Assembly (NCBI GenBank): GCA_025774205.1
Contig: JALGWK010000121.1
Coordinates: forward strand, 955-9,930
DNA: 8,976 bases
Source: a bacterium
GTDB lineage: Bacteria > Blakebacterota > Blakebacteria > Blakebacterales > Blakebacteraceae
Direction: 5' to 3'
Shown: positions 1 through 6,978 of the stretch, one piece after another
How positions within the stretch are numbered: the first letter of the stretch is position 1
Layout of the letters: each line of letters opens with the position of its first letter
The notes under the pieces: generated by a model
Database searches by the model: none
Seen by the model: only the letters and a program-made list of their open reading frames with translations
What the model was told of the DNA's origin: nothing
Made by a program: the position numbers and the translations under genes

Positions 1-1413
1 GGGGCTGCTGGAGGCGGCACCGACTGGGCCCGGCAGATGGGAATCAACTACCTCGGTGCCGACCTGCGTCTCGGACTCTCGAGCAATCTCATCCTCGACA
101 TGACGGTGAACCCCGATTTCGGCCACATCGAGGCGGACCAGGAACAGATCAACCTGACCCCCTACGAACTCTTTTTCGAGGAGAAGCGGCCCTTCTTTCT
201 TGAGGGACAGCGCATCTTCGAGATGCCGATCAACCTCTTCTACTCCCGCCGGATCTACAACCCGATCGGCGGGGCGAAACTGACGGGACAGATCGGTTCG
301 ACCCAGGTCGGCCTGGTCACCGCCTACAACGAACCGCTCGGTTCAGATGACCCGTTCCCCTATGCCATGCAGTCGGCCCTGCGGCTGAAGCAGAACCTCG
401 GCAGTTCCTATATCGGGGCGATGATGACGAGCCAGGAAATGCCGGCCCAGTCAAGGACCGGGCACGATTCGGGCTATCACCGGAATATCGGTTTCGATTT
501 CGACTACAAGCCATCCGACCGGATCTCGGTCACCGGACAGATCGCGACCTACGCATCACCCGAGGCCGGGAGTCGGAAGAGCGCCTACGTGCTGGCGGCC
601 GCATACACCAGCCGGAGCCTGATCTCGACCCTCGCCCTGATCGATGTTCAGCGCGACTTCGAAGCCCACCTGGGCTTCGTGCCGCGCCAGAATCAGCTGC
701 TGATCGAACCGTTCATCGGCTACCGGCATGAAGCCGACTGGGGCCGGATCAAGTGGATCACCCCGAACGTCAGGGTTCTGCGGTTCCAGAACAGCACCAC
801 CGGTGAACTGGTGGAGCAGAGGATCGGTCCCGGGGTGAGTGTCCAGATGCGGAACAACTCCAGTTTCAATTTCGATGCCTGGATCTGGGATGTCCGGCGG
901 AACGGCATCACCTACCCAGGCACCAATTTCGCCATCAGCTGGAACGCGAACCAGTCAGGTGCATTGAACGGCTACGGGGGGATCGATGTGGGTGACGGCT
1001 TCGACTACGGGGATGATCGGGTTGTAGATGATTACGCGGGATGGGGTGGAGTCACCTGGCGACCGACGATGCGTGCCTCGATCTCTTTAAGCGGTCAATA
1101 CATTCAACGCAACGCCATCAATGCCGGCGTGGTCGACGACTATACCATCGGTTCGCTGAGAGGGAGCTACCAGTTCACCCGGGAGCTGTTCGGACGGATA
1201 TACCTGCAGCGTCGACTCGATCACACCGGCCAGGACGTCGGGATCGGATCGAAGCGCCGACGGATGATCATGAACGCTCTCCTTGGCTATGAAGTCGGTC
1301 CGGGGAGCGTGATCTACCTGGCTTACAACCATTACGACCTGGGAAGCATCCCGGATGTGGGAGAGCCCGATCGGGTCCTCTTCCTGAAGGTGGCCCGGCT
1401 CTTCGCCTTCTGA
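1..1413 (+). CDS. DUF5916 family outer-membrane protein, C-terminal part (5' end outside window)
   Basis: The frame is open from base 1, so the gene is cut by the window edge. About 470 residues are visible. Near the start is the hallmark of DUF5916 proteins: DMTVNPDFGHIEAD followed by NLTPYELFFEEKRPFFLEG. In full-length members this follows a signal peptide and an N-terminal carbohydrate-binding family 9-like domain, which would lie upstream of the window. The rest alternates short amphipathic strands with Gly/Asn/Tyr-rich turns and ends VLFLKVARLFAF. A C-terminal phenylalanine is typical of outer-membrane beta-barrels inserted by the BAM complex. The family is found in Gram-negative bacteria and its function is not established; transport or surface binding has been suggested. 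ATG 37 is only an internal methionine, because the conserved region already runs across it. The next gene starts 133 nt downstream on the same strand. Family assignment is firm, function unknown. Confidence 0.88.
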   Translation, partial: GAAGGGTDWARQMGINYLGADLRLGLSSNLILDMTVNPDFGHIEADQEQINLTPYELFFEEKRPFFLEGQRIFEMPINLFYSRRIYNPIGGAKLTGQIGSTQVGLVTAYNEPLGSDDPFPYAMQSALRLKQNLGSSYIGAMMTSQEMPAQSRTGHDSGYHRNIGFDFDYKPSDRISVTGQIATYASPEAGSRKSAYVLAAAYTSRSLISTLALIDVQRDFEAHLGFVPRQNQLLIEPFIGYRHEADWGRIKWITPNVRVLRFQNSTTGELVEQRIGPGVSVQMRNNSSFNFDAWIWDVRRNGITYPGTNFAISWNANQSGALNGYGGIDVGDGFDYGDDRVVDDYAGWGGVTWRPTMRASISLSGQYIQRNAINAGVVDDYTIGSLRGSYQFTRELFGRIYLQRRLDHTGQDVGIGSKRRRMIMNALLGYEVGPGSVIYLAYNHYDLGSIPDVGEPDRVLFLKVARLFAF

Positions 1414-1465
1414 CCCGGGCTGAACGATTGGTGTCCTGCTCTGTCACCCCACAGCAGAGCCGGAC

Positions 1466-1495
1466 TTGTCACGGTCGGGACGCTACCGCTACACT
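1466..1495 (+). promoter_or_regulatory. possible sigma70-type promoter of the racemase gene
   Basis: TTGTCA (1466-1471) and TACACT (1490-1495) are separated by 18 nt. They match the -35 and -10 consensus at 5/6 and 4/6 positions. Transcription would begin near 1502, leaving a leader of about 45 nt before ATG 1547. This is pattern matching only, and matches of this quality also occur by chance. It fits the choice of ATG 1547, since the in-frame TTG at 1466 would lie inside the -35 box. Confidence 0.3.
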
Positions 1496-1546
1496 GGCGG
1501 CGTTCCGGCCCTCTGGCAACAACCTCCTCTGGGGAACCTGCCCGGC

Positions 1547-2266
1547 ATGTTGATCGTCACTCGCAAAACTGACAGAAAGATCGTCGGCATCATCGGCGGG
1601 ATGGGGCCGGAGGCAACCGCTGATTTCTACATGAGACTGGTGAAGCGGACTCCGGCCGATCGGGACCAGGCCCACCTCCACGTGGTGATGGACGGGAATC
1701 CGGCCATACCCGATCGCACCGAGTCATTCCTCAATGAAAGCGACGCCACCATGGAGGCCGTGGTGGAATCGGCCCTCAGGCTTGAAGGGATGGGAGCCGG
1801 TATCCTGGTCATGCCGTGCAACAGCGCCCACATCTGGTTCGACGGGATCGTCTCCCGGCTGTCGGTTCCTCTGCTGAACATGGTCGAGGAGGTGTTTTCA
1901 GCCGTCAGGAAAGCGGATCTGCGAACGGTCGGCCTGCTGGCGACGGCCGGTACCGTGCGTTCAGGCCTCTATGAACGGTATGCCGGTGAGGTGAACCTGC
2001 TGGTTCCTGCGGATGATGAGCGTGAACGGATCCACGAGGCTGTCTATGCGGTCAAGGCCGGTATCGGACCCGGAGAGGCCAGGGGGGGGAAAGACGTGCT
2101 GTTGGAGGTTGTCGCCGGTTACCGGGAACAGGGCGCGGAGGGTGTGATCCTCGGTTGTACCGAGATCCCCCTCCTGATCTGTCAGGCGGACCTGCCCGGT
2201 TTTCCGGTATTCGATTCCACCGACATCCTGGTGGACGCGACCCTGCGTGAGGCCCTACCCCGGTAG
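1547..2266 (+). CDS. aspartate/glutamate racemase family protein
   Basis: A 239-residue cytoplasmic enzyme of the Asp/Glu racemase superfamily, which interconverts L- and D-amino acids without a cofactor using two cysteines. Both are present in classic context: MPCNSAH (Cys91) and GCTEIPLL (Cys204). The N-terminus KIVGIIGGMGPEAT (residues 11-24) is the usual opening of aspartate racemases, and the length fits that family. Start choice: ATG 1547 has a GGGGAA stretch (1531-1536) 10 nt upstream. It also places the GIIGGMG strand near the N-terminus as in relatives. An upstream in-frame TTG (1466) would add 27 residues unlike the family. Aspartate is the likeliest substrate, but other amino acids or hydantoin-type substrates cannot be excluded. 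D-aspartate or D-glutamate is used in peptidoglycan by some bacteria. The gene converges on the aminotransferase gene across a short repeat array. Confidence 0.9.
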   Translation: MLIVTRKTDRKIVGIIGGMGPEATADFYMRLVKRTPADRDQAHLHVVMDGNPAIPDRTESFLNESDATMEAVVESALRLEGMGAGILVMPCNSAHIWFDGIVSRLSVPLLNMVEEVFSAVRKADLRTVGLLATAGTVRSGLYERYAGEVNLLVPADDERERIHEAVYAVKAGIGPGEARGGKDVLLEVVAGYREQGAEGVILGCTEIPLLICQADLPGFPVFDSTDILVDATLREALPR

Positions 2267-2376
2267 CGCCGGTTTCGGTCCACAGTCCCCTGTAATTCAG
2301 GAAACGCCGGTTTCGGTCCACAGTCCCCTGTAATTCAGGAAACGCCGGCTCCGGTCCGCAGTCCCCTGTACTTCAG
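2267..2376. repeat. 38-bp tandem repeat, about 2.9 copies, between convergent genes
   Basis: Units run 2267-2304, 2305-2342 and a partial third at 2343-2376. The first two are identical. The third matches 30 of 34 bases and loses the final four. The array starts at the base after the racemase stop codon and ends 13 nt before the stop of the opposing aminotransferase gene. Each unit contains ACAG-TCCC-CTGT (2282-2293 in unit 1), able to form a small hairpin. CCGGTTTC of one unit can pair with GAAA..CCGG at the junction with the next, leaving a two-base bulge. No T-run follows, so it is not a textbook terminator, although it sits where a bidirectional one would be useful. There are no spacers, so it is not CRISPR. 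A REP-like or simple minisatellite origin is possible. Confidence 0.85.
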
Positions 2377-2389
2377 TGTGCCCTCAGGA

Positions 2390-3424
2390 TCAGAGGACCT
2401 CGATCCAGCCGTAGGGATCGTCGCGTTCCTCCCTGATGATCCCGTTCAGTCCGTTGTAGAGAGCGAGGGTCTTCTCGCCGACCTCGCCGCCGCAGAATTC
2501 CCTCTTCCGGTCGTGATGGATCATCGAGAGGATGGGAGTGATCACCGCGGCGGTGCCTGAACAGAACGCCTCGTCGGCCTCGAAGATCTCCTCGACCGCG
2601 ACCGGCCGCTCCTCGACGGTGTAGCCGAACTCGGTCGCCGCCATCTCGCAGATTGATTTCCGGGTGATGCCCGGCAGGATCGAGCCGTCGAGTTCGGGCG
2701 TTGCCAGTACATCCCCCTTGATGAGGAAGAAGTTCGCCGCTCCCACCTCCTCCAGGAAACGCTGCTCCCTGGCGTCGGTGTACACGACCTCCGCGAAGCC
2801 ATTCGCCTTGGCCAGCGAACCGGGGAGCATCCCGCCGGCGTAGTTGCCGATCGCCTTCACGCCGCCGGTGCCGAACTGGGGGGCGCGGTGGAACTCCTCG
2901 GTCACGAGCAGGTTGATCCCTGCCAGGCCTTCCTTGAAGTAGGGGCCGACCGGGGAAACGTAGATCAGGAAGGTATAGGAGGGTGCCGGCTTGACGCCGA
3001 GCACCGGACCCGATCCGAACACCAGCGGACGCAGGTAGAGAGCGCCCTTGTCGACCGGGGGCACGTAATCGAGGTTATCCCGGACCACCATCCGGATAGC
3101 GTCCACGAAGAGGTTCTCAGGCACCTCCGGCATGCAGAGTCGGCGGCAGCCGGTATTGGCGCGTCTGGCGTTCTCCACCGGGCGGAAGAGGACGATGTTG
3201 TCCTTCACGGTCCGGTACGCCTTCATCCCTTCGAAGAGTCCCTGACCGTAGTTGATGACGCAGGCCGCGGGGGAGATGGTGATATCTCCATAGGGTACCA
3301 ATCCCTGCGGAGTCCATGTTCCGCCCTCGGGGCATTCAGCGATGTACATCGATCTGGTCGGTGTGACTGAAAAGGTAAGCTCGTCCCAGTTGATCGCCGC
3401 GGGGTCCTTCAGTTCGGTCTCCAT
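2390..3424 (-). CDS. ilvE: branched-chain amino acid aminotransferase (class IV, PLP-dependent)
   Basis: A 344-residue fold-type IV aminotransferase. This family reversibly moves the amino group between leucine, isoleucine or valine and 2-oxoglutarate, the last step of branched-chain amino acid synthesis and the first of their breakdown. The PLP-binding lysine is Lys190 in GTGGVKAIGNYAG. Other family marks are QGLFEGMKAYR (61-71), RPVENARRAN (81-90), EEVGAANFF (225-233) and FCSGTAAVITPI (287-298). Length, the long N-terminal section and the GGVKxxGNYA context fit the BCAT type II group (the eukaryote-like branch) rather than the roughly 300-residue E. coli type. ATG 3424 is preceded by GAAAGGG about 7 nt upstream. 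The gene follows the Lon-like gene by 25 nt and is probably cotranscribed with it. Only one cysteine of the CxxC redox motif of human BCATs is seen. The symbol is given by family; the substrate is inferred. Confidence 0.94.
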   Translation of the reverse strand: METELKDPAAINWDELTFSVTPTRSMYIAECPEGGTWTPQGLVPYGDITISPAACVINYGQGLFEGMKAYRTVKDNIVLFRPVENARRANTGCRRLCMPEVPENLFVDAIRMVVRDNLDYVPPVDKGALYLRPLVFGSGPVLGVKPAPSYTFLIYVSPVGPYFKEGLAGINLLVTEEFHRAPQFGTGGVKAIGNYAGGMLPGSLAKANGFAEVVYTDAREQRFLEEVGAANFFLIKGDVLATPELDGSILPGITRKSICEMAATEFGYTVEERPVAVEEIFEADEAFCSGTAAVITPILSMIHHDRKREFCGGEVGEKTLALYNGLNGIIREERDDPYGWIEVL

Positions 3425-3449
3425 GATCAGCCCTTTCAGATGAGTCGTC

Positions 3450-5887
3450 TCAAATGTCCGAAAGCATTCCCTTCCCGTTTCCGTTGCCTGAGGCCTCCTT
3501 CATGCTACGGAACAGGAACTCAAGGTGTTCCGCAACCCGGTGGTTGAGGGATCCCTCCGGCCAGGTTCCATCCTCCAGTTGCTCTCCTGCTTCAATCCCG
3601 GTAAGGAGTGCGATCCCCTGATCGATATGTTCGATCGGGTAGATACTGAACTGACCGGCTTCCACCGCTTCGATCACCTCATCCTTCAGCTGGAGGTTCC
3701 GGACGTTCGAGGCGGGGATCATCACCCCCTGGGTGCCCGTGAGGCCCTTCAGCCGGCAGGTGTGGAACCACCCCTCGATCTTCTGGTTCACGCCGCCGAT
3801 GGCCTGCACCTCGCCGAGCTGATTTACCGAACCGGTCACCGCCAGGTCCTGGCGGAGGGGAACCCGCGCCAGAGCCGACAGGAGGCAGTAGAGTTCGGTC
3901 GAGGAGGCGGAATCGCCGTCGATACCACCGTAAAGCTGTTCGAAGGTCAGGCTCGCTGAGAAGGAGAGAGGAGTCTTGCTGGCGTATCGGGAGGCGAAGA
4001 ATCCCTGCAGGATCAGCACTCCCTTGTTGTGCAGGTTACCCGCCAGTTCGGTGTCGCGATCGATCTGGATGATCCCCGCCTTGCCGGCGTAGACCCGGGC
4101 TGTAAGCCGGGAGGGCTTTCCGAAGTCATAATCACCAAAACCGAGAACCGCCAGTCCGTTGATCTGACCTTCCATACTCCCTTCGGTATCCACCAGCACC
4201 GTACCCTCGGTGATCATCTCCTGGAGCCGTTCCTCGATCCGGTTCGACCGGTAGACTTTCTCCCCGATCGCCTGGACGACGTGTTCGCTGGTAACGATGT
4301 CGGAGTCGTTCTGCTGAGCCCAGTAATCGGCTTCGCGAAGGAGATCGGCGATCTCCACGAAGCGGGTGGAGAGTTTGCCCTGGTCGGCCACGATCCGGCC
4401 GCCATGCTCAACGATCCGCGCCATGGCCGAGCGATGGAAGGGGAGGAGATTCTCTTCTCTGGCGAGGGAGGTGATAAAGCCGGCGTAAGCCTGAACCGTG
4501 TGGTCATCATGATCCATGATGAGCCCGAAATCCGCCTTTACCTTGAACAGCTTGCTGAAATCCTCTTCCTGGTCGTACAGGAGCATCCCCAGCCTTGGTG
4601 AGCCGATCATGATGACCTTCACGTCGATCGGGACCGCTTCCGGTTTCAGACCCTGGGTCTGGACCATCCGGAACTGGTCGTTCAGGTCTTCGAGTCTTAT
4701 CTCGTGGGTCTGCAGGGATCGTTTGAGCGCCTCCCAGGCGCCCGGGTTCCTCAGGACATCGAGGGCCTGGACCACGAGATAACCGCCGTTGGCCTGGTGG
4801 AGGGCACCGCCCTTGATCATCGTGTAATCGGTGGTCATGGTGCCCATGCTGGCCCGGTACTCCATCCGCCCGACCAGGTTGTAGAAAGAAGGGTTCGACT
4901 CCCAGATGACCGGTGCCCCTTCCTGTCCGCAATTATCCACGAGGACGTTCACACCATACCGGAGCAGGGTATCTGTTTCCCTCGGCATCTTCATGCCCGG
5001 GAAGGGCATCTGCTGCTCTTCCTCTTCATCCTTGAAGTCCTCAAGGTGCGTGAGGACATCCTCTTTCAGGTCCTCGAGGTAGTCGATGACAGGCTTGTGA
5101 TTCTCGAAGGCCTCCTTCACCTCGTCGATCGCGTGCGTCACGGGCATCGCCGCGATGATACGCTCAAGATCGCGCAGTTTCTGTTTGGCGCTCTTCTCCA
5201 GGTCCCTGACCTGCCGGGTGATGTCGCGCATCACCTTCTGGAGGTCTTCCTGCTTCTGCTCCAGATCGGATCGGTCTTCCTCGTTCAGGTCTTCCCATTC
5301 CTGGGATGACATCGGCTTACCGTCCTTGACCGGCAGGGTCATGATGCCGCCGCCCGACTGTTCAACCGTGAAACCGCGGTCCTCGGCTTCCGCTTTGAAG
5401 GCGTTGAACAGTTCATCCCGCTTCTCGGACAGGTCCTTGACAAGGTGAGCCCGCCGCTCCTCGTATACCGGTCCTTCGAAGGCCTTCGGGATCTCGTCCT
5501 TCAGTTCCTCAACCAGGTCTTCCACAGCTCTCTTGAATTCACATCCCATTCCGGCCGGCAGCCGGAGGGCCCGGGGGGAGTCGGGCTGGGCGAAGTTATG
5601 GACGTAGCACCAGTCTTCAGGGGTGGGACGTTCAGCCGCGGTTCTGTTCACCGCGATCTTGATGGAGGTCTTCCGGCCCGTGCCGGGCTCACCCGCCACG
5701 AAGAGGTTGTATCCGTCGGCCGAGACTCCGAGCGCGAATTCGATCGATTTCGCCGCTCTCGGCTGTCCGGCTGTCCGATCATGACGATCTCTGATTCCAT
5801 CTCGGCAGTGGATTCGGTGGGGAAGACCGCGGGATCACAGTGGGTACGCAGTCGGTCAGGTGTCAGGGCAACCGGCTGGTCTGGCAT
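3450..5887 (-). CDS. AAA_32/Lon-like ATP-dependent protease, frameshifted by an 8-bp duplication
   Basis: Continuous translation runs from a GTG at 5699 to the stop at 3450 (749 residues), but the true start is ATG 5887, with AAGGA 7 nt upstream. The first 40 residues end EIVMIGQP. The long frame then carries RAAKSIEFALG, GYNLFVAGEPG and on. A duplicated 8-mer at 5761-5776 separates the frames, and deleting one copy gives 809 residues, the usual size. In restored numbering the domains are: P-loop GEPGTGRKT (63-71, Arg at the usual Lys position), a charged helical/coiled-coil insert (about 115-285), the rest of the AAA domain including GGYLVV and WEALKRSL (about 365-390), then the C-terminal Lon protease domain. 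The Ser-Lys dyad is Ser657 (DGDSAS) and Lys700 (IGGVNQK), 43 residues apart as in E. coli Lon. Relatives include E. coli YcbZ. No transmembrane segment is seen. Predicted role: cytoplasmic ATP-dependent degradation of regulatory or damaged proteins. As sequenced it is probably inactive, unless the duplication is an artefact or reverts. Confidence 0.88.
5648..5887 (-). pseudogene. 5' fragment of the frameshifted Lon-like gene
   Basis: This is the product actually read from ATG 5887: 79 residues. Residues 1-40 are genuine Lon-like N-terminus (LTPDRLRTHCDP is the usual short helix before the AAA domain of this family, then VMIGQP). Residues after 40 (DSRERRNRSNSRSE and on) are out-of-frame, low-complexity Arg/Ser sequence ending at 5648. 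The fragment would have no P-loop and no protease domain. It is listed separately because it overlaps the 3' frame and could be mistaken for an independent small gene. Confidence 0.8.
5761..5776 (-). repeat. 8-bp perfect tandem duplication (GGACAGCC x2) causing a frameshift
   Basis: On the minus strand the octamer GGACAGCC occurs twice in immediate succession. Eight is not a multiple of three, so the reading frame shifts. The residues Gly-Gln-Pro are encoded by the first copy in the upstream frame and again by the second copy in the downstream frame, the footprint of a duplication inside a coding motif. Collapsing it restores IGQPRAAKSIEF. Confidence 0.9.
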
Positions 5888-5906
5888 GCGAAGATCCTTG
5901 CTGAAG

Positions 5907-5919
5907 TGTATTTAATACA
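5907..5919. promoter_or_regulatory. AT-rich 13-bp palindrome upstream of the Lon-like gene
   Basis: TGTATTTAATACA is a perfect inverted repeat with 6-bp arms around one central base, in otherwise GC-rich DNA. It lies between the TPR gene stop and ATG 5887, ending 20 nt before that start codon. It could be an operator for a dimeric regulator. On the minus strand it also contains TGTATTAA, which resembles an extended -10 element, but no good -35 lies at the right distance (5935-5940 reads GGGACC). The palindrome is certain, its function is inference. Confidence 0.35.
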
Positions 5920-5929
5920 TATTCCGATC

Positions 5930-6913
5930 TTACCGGTCCCGGCTCAACTCTTCGAGCATTCTCCGGGCACTCTCCTTAATTTCTTCTCCGTCAGCCCAGA
6001 TGATCGCCTGCTGGAAGGCCCGCCGGGCATTGGTTGTCTGATTCCGTTTCATATAGGCGAATCCGAGATTGAAATGCGCCTCGGCGTAACCGGAATTGAT
6101 GCTGATAGCCCGTTCGTACTGTTCGATGGCCCGGCGGGTATAATTCTTGGAAAAGAGGGCATTGCCCAGGAGATAGTAGGCGCGTTCTTCCCGGGGATGG
6201 GTGTCGATGTACAACCGGTACGACCGCTCCGCCTCATCGATCCGGTCGAGTTCGATGAGCGCAAGCCCCAGCTCGAAATGAGCGTTGGTATACCCCGGAT
6301 CGATGGTGAGGGCCCGTCTCAATTCTGTCGCGCCTCGCTGGAACTGGCCCCGGTCCACGTAGATCTTGCCCATGGCGTGCCGGATAGCAGGATCGTCGGG
6401 ATTCATGATCGCTGCCATCTGCCAGTAGGAGAGGGCCTCGTCCCAGTCGTCGGCGTGTTCGGCTGCCTCCGCGAGGAGCTTGTAGATGATCGCCTCGCGC
6501 GGCATCTCAACGATCAGGATGTCGAGGTTCACCCGGGCGTTCCGCCACATCCCTTTCTCAACCAGGAGCCTGACGAGCGCGAGCCGGGTTTGGCTGAGTG
6601 TCTGATCGGTATCGAGGATTACCTGGTATCGATTGATAGCCTCATCGATGAAACCGCGACTCTCCTGGATCTCGGCGATCTTCAGCTGGACCTGCAGGTT
6701 GTCCGGTTCTTCGTTGAGCACCTTGGTATAGGCGCTGACCGCCTGCGAGATATTGCCCGCCGCGATCAGGCGGTCACCCTTCTGCTCGTACTCATCGGGA
6801 GTGAGACTGAGGTTGCAGCCCTGGAGCAGCATCAGGCCCGCCAGCAGGAGGACCGGCAGCCCCCATCCGGGTCCCCGGTTGTCGTTTCGGATTCTCAGGC
6901 AAAGTTCAGGCAT
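5930..6913 (-). CDS. tetratricopeptide-repeat lipoprotein
   Basis: A 327-residue protein. An Arg-containing N-terminus, a hydrophobic stretch (about 18-30) and LLQGC (Cys33) form a lipoprotein signal peptide, so the mature protein is probably anchored in the inner or outer membrane. From residue 41 to the end there are about eight consecutive TPR units of 33-35 residues, with consensus A/G and Pro positions (for example AHFELGLALIELDRIDEAERSY, then AHFNLGFAYMKRNQ). TPR solenoids bind partner proteins. In lipoproteins they often serve envelope assembly complexes, but no specific partner is identifiable here. ATG 6913 is the only reasonable start, since an in-frame stop lies 6 nt upstream. There is no Shine-Dalgarno at normal spacing, the nearest AAGG being about 15 nt away. 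It is 65 nt from the preceding PAS-protein gene and 42 nt from the Lon-like gene. Confidence 0.9.
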   Translation of the reverse strand: MPELCLRIRNDNRGPGWGLPVLLLAGLMLLQGCNLSLTPDEYEQKGDRLIAAGNISQAVSAYTKVLNEEPDNLQVQLKIAEIQESRGFIDEAINRYQVILDTDQTLSQTRLALVRLLVEKGMWRNARVNLDILIVEMPREAIIYKLLAEAAEHADDWDEALSYWQMAAIMNPDDPAIRHAMGKIYVDRGQFQRGATELRRALTIDPGYTNAHFELGLALIELDRIDEAERSYRLYIDTHPREERAYYLLGNALFSKNYTRRAIEQYERAISINSGYAEAHFNLGFAYMKRNQTTNARRAFQQAIIWADGEEIKESARRMLEELSRDR

Positions 6914-6921
6914 AGAATATC

Positions 6922-6949
6922 AAGATACCTTCATTCTCCAGAGGGACAA
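6922..6949 (-). promoter_or_regulatory. weak candidate promoter for the TPR gene, placing the start near-leaderless
   Basis: On the minus strand TTGTCC (6944-6949) and TATCTT (6922-6927) are spaced by 16 nt, each a 4/6 match to the sigma70 consensus. Only 8 nt separate the -10 from ATG 6913, so a transcript from here would start almost at the initiation codon. That would agree with the missing Shine-Dalgarno. The match is weak. Confidence 0.2.
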
Positions 6950-6978
6950 GGTGAGGTTGACGCTCTGAACAGGGGAAA

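Noticed and set aside
1438-1460. Hairpin GCTCTG...CAGAGC after the DUF5916 gene, as a terminator
   Set aside because: The stem is only 6 bp with an 11-nt loop, and no T-run follows. Too weak to call.
1466-1546. TTG start at 1466 for the racemase
   Set aside because: It adds 27 residues unlike the family, lacks a Shine-Dalgarno and overlaps the candidate promoter. ATG 1547 is better placed.
2267-2376. CRISPR array
   Set aside because: Repeat units abut directly with no spacers and there are no cas genes nearby.
2888-3370. Plus-strand open frame opposite the aminotransferase
   Set aside because: The minus strand encodes every conserved BCAT motif here. The antisense translation is His/Arg-rich with no known motif.
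4029-5309. Plus-strand open frames (4029-4601, 4704-5309) opposite the protease gene
   Set aside because: They are shadows of the conserved Lon-like coding sequence, without domains or ribosome-binding support.
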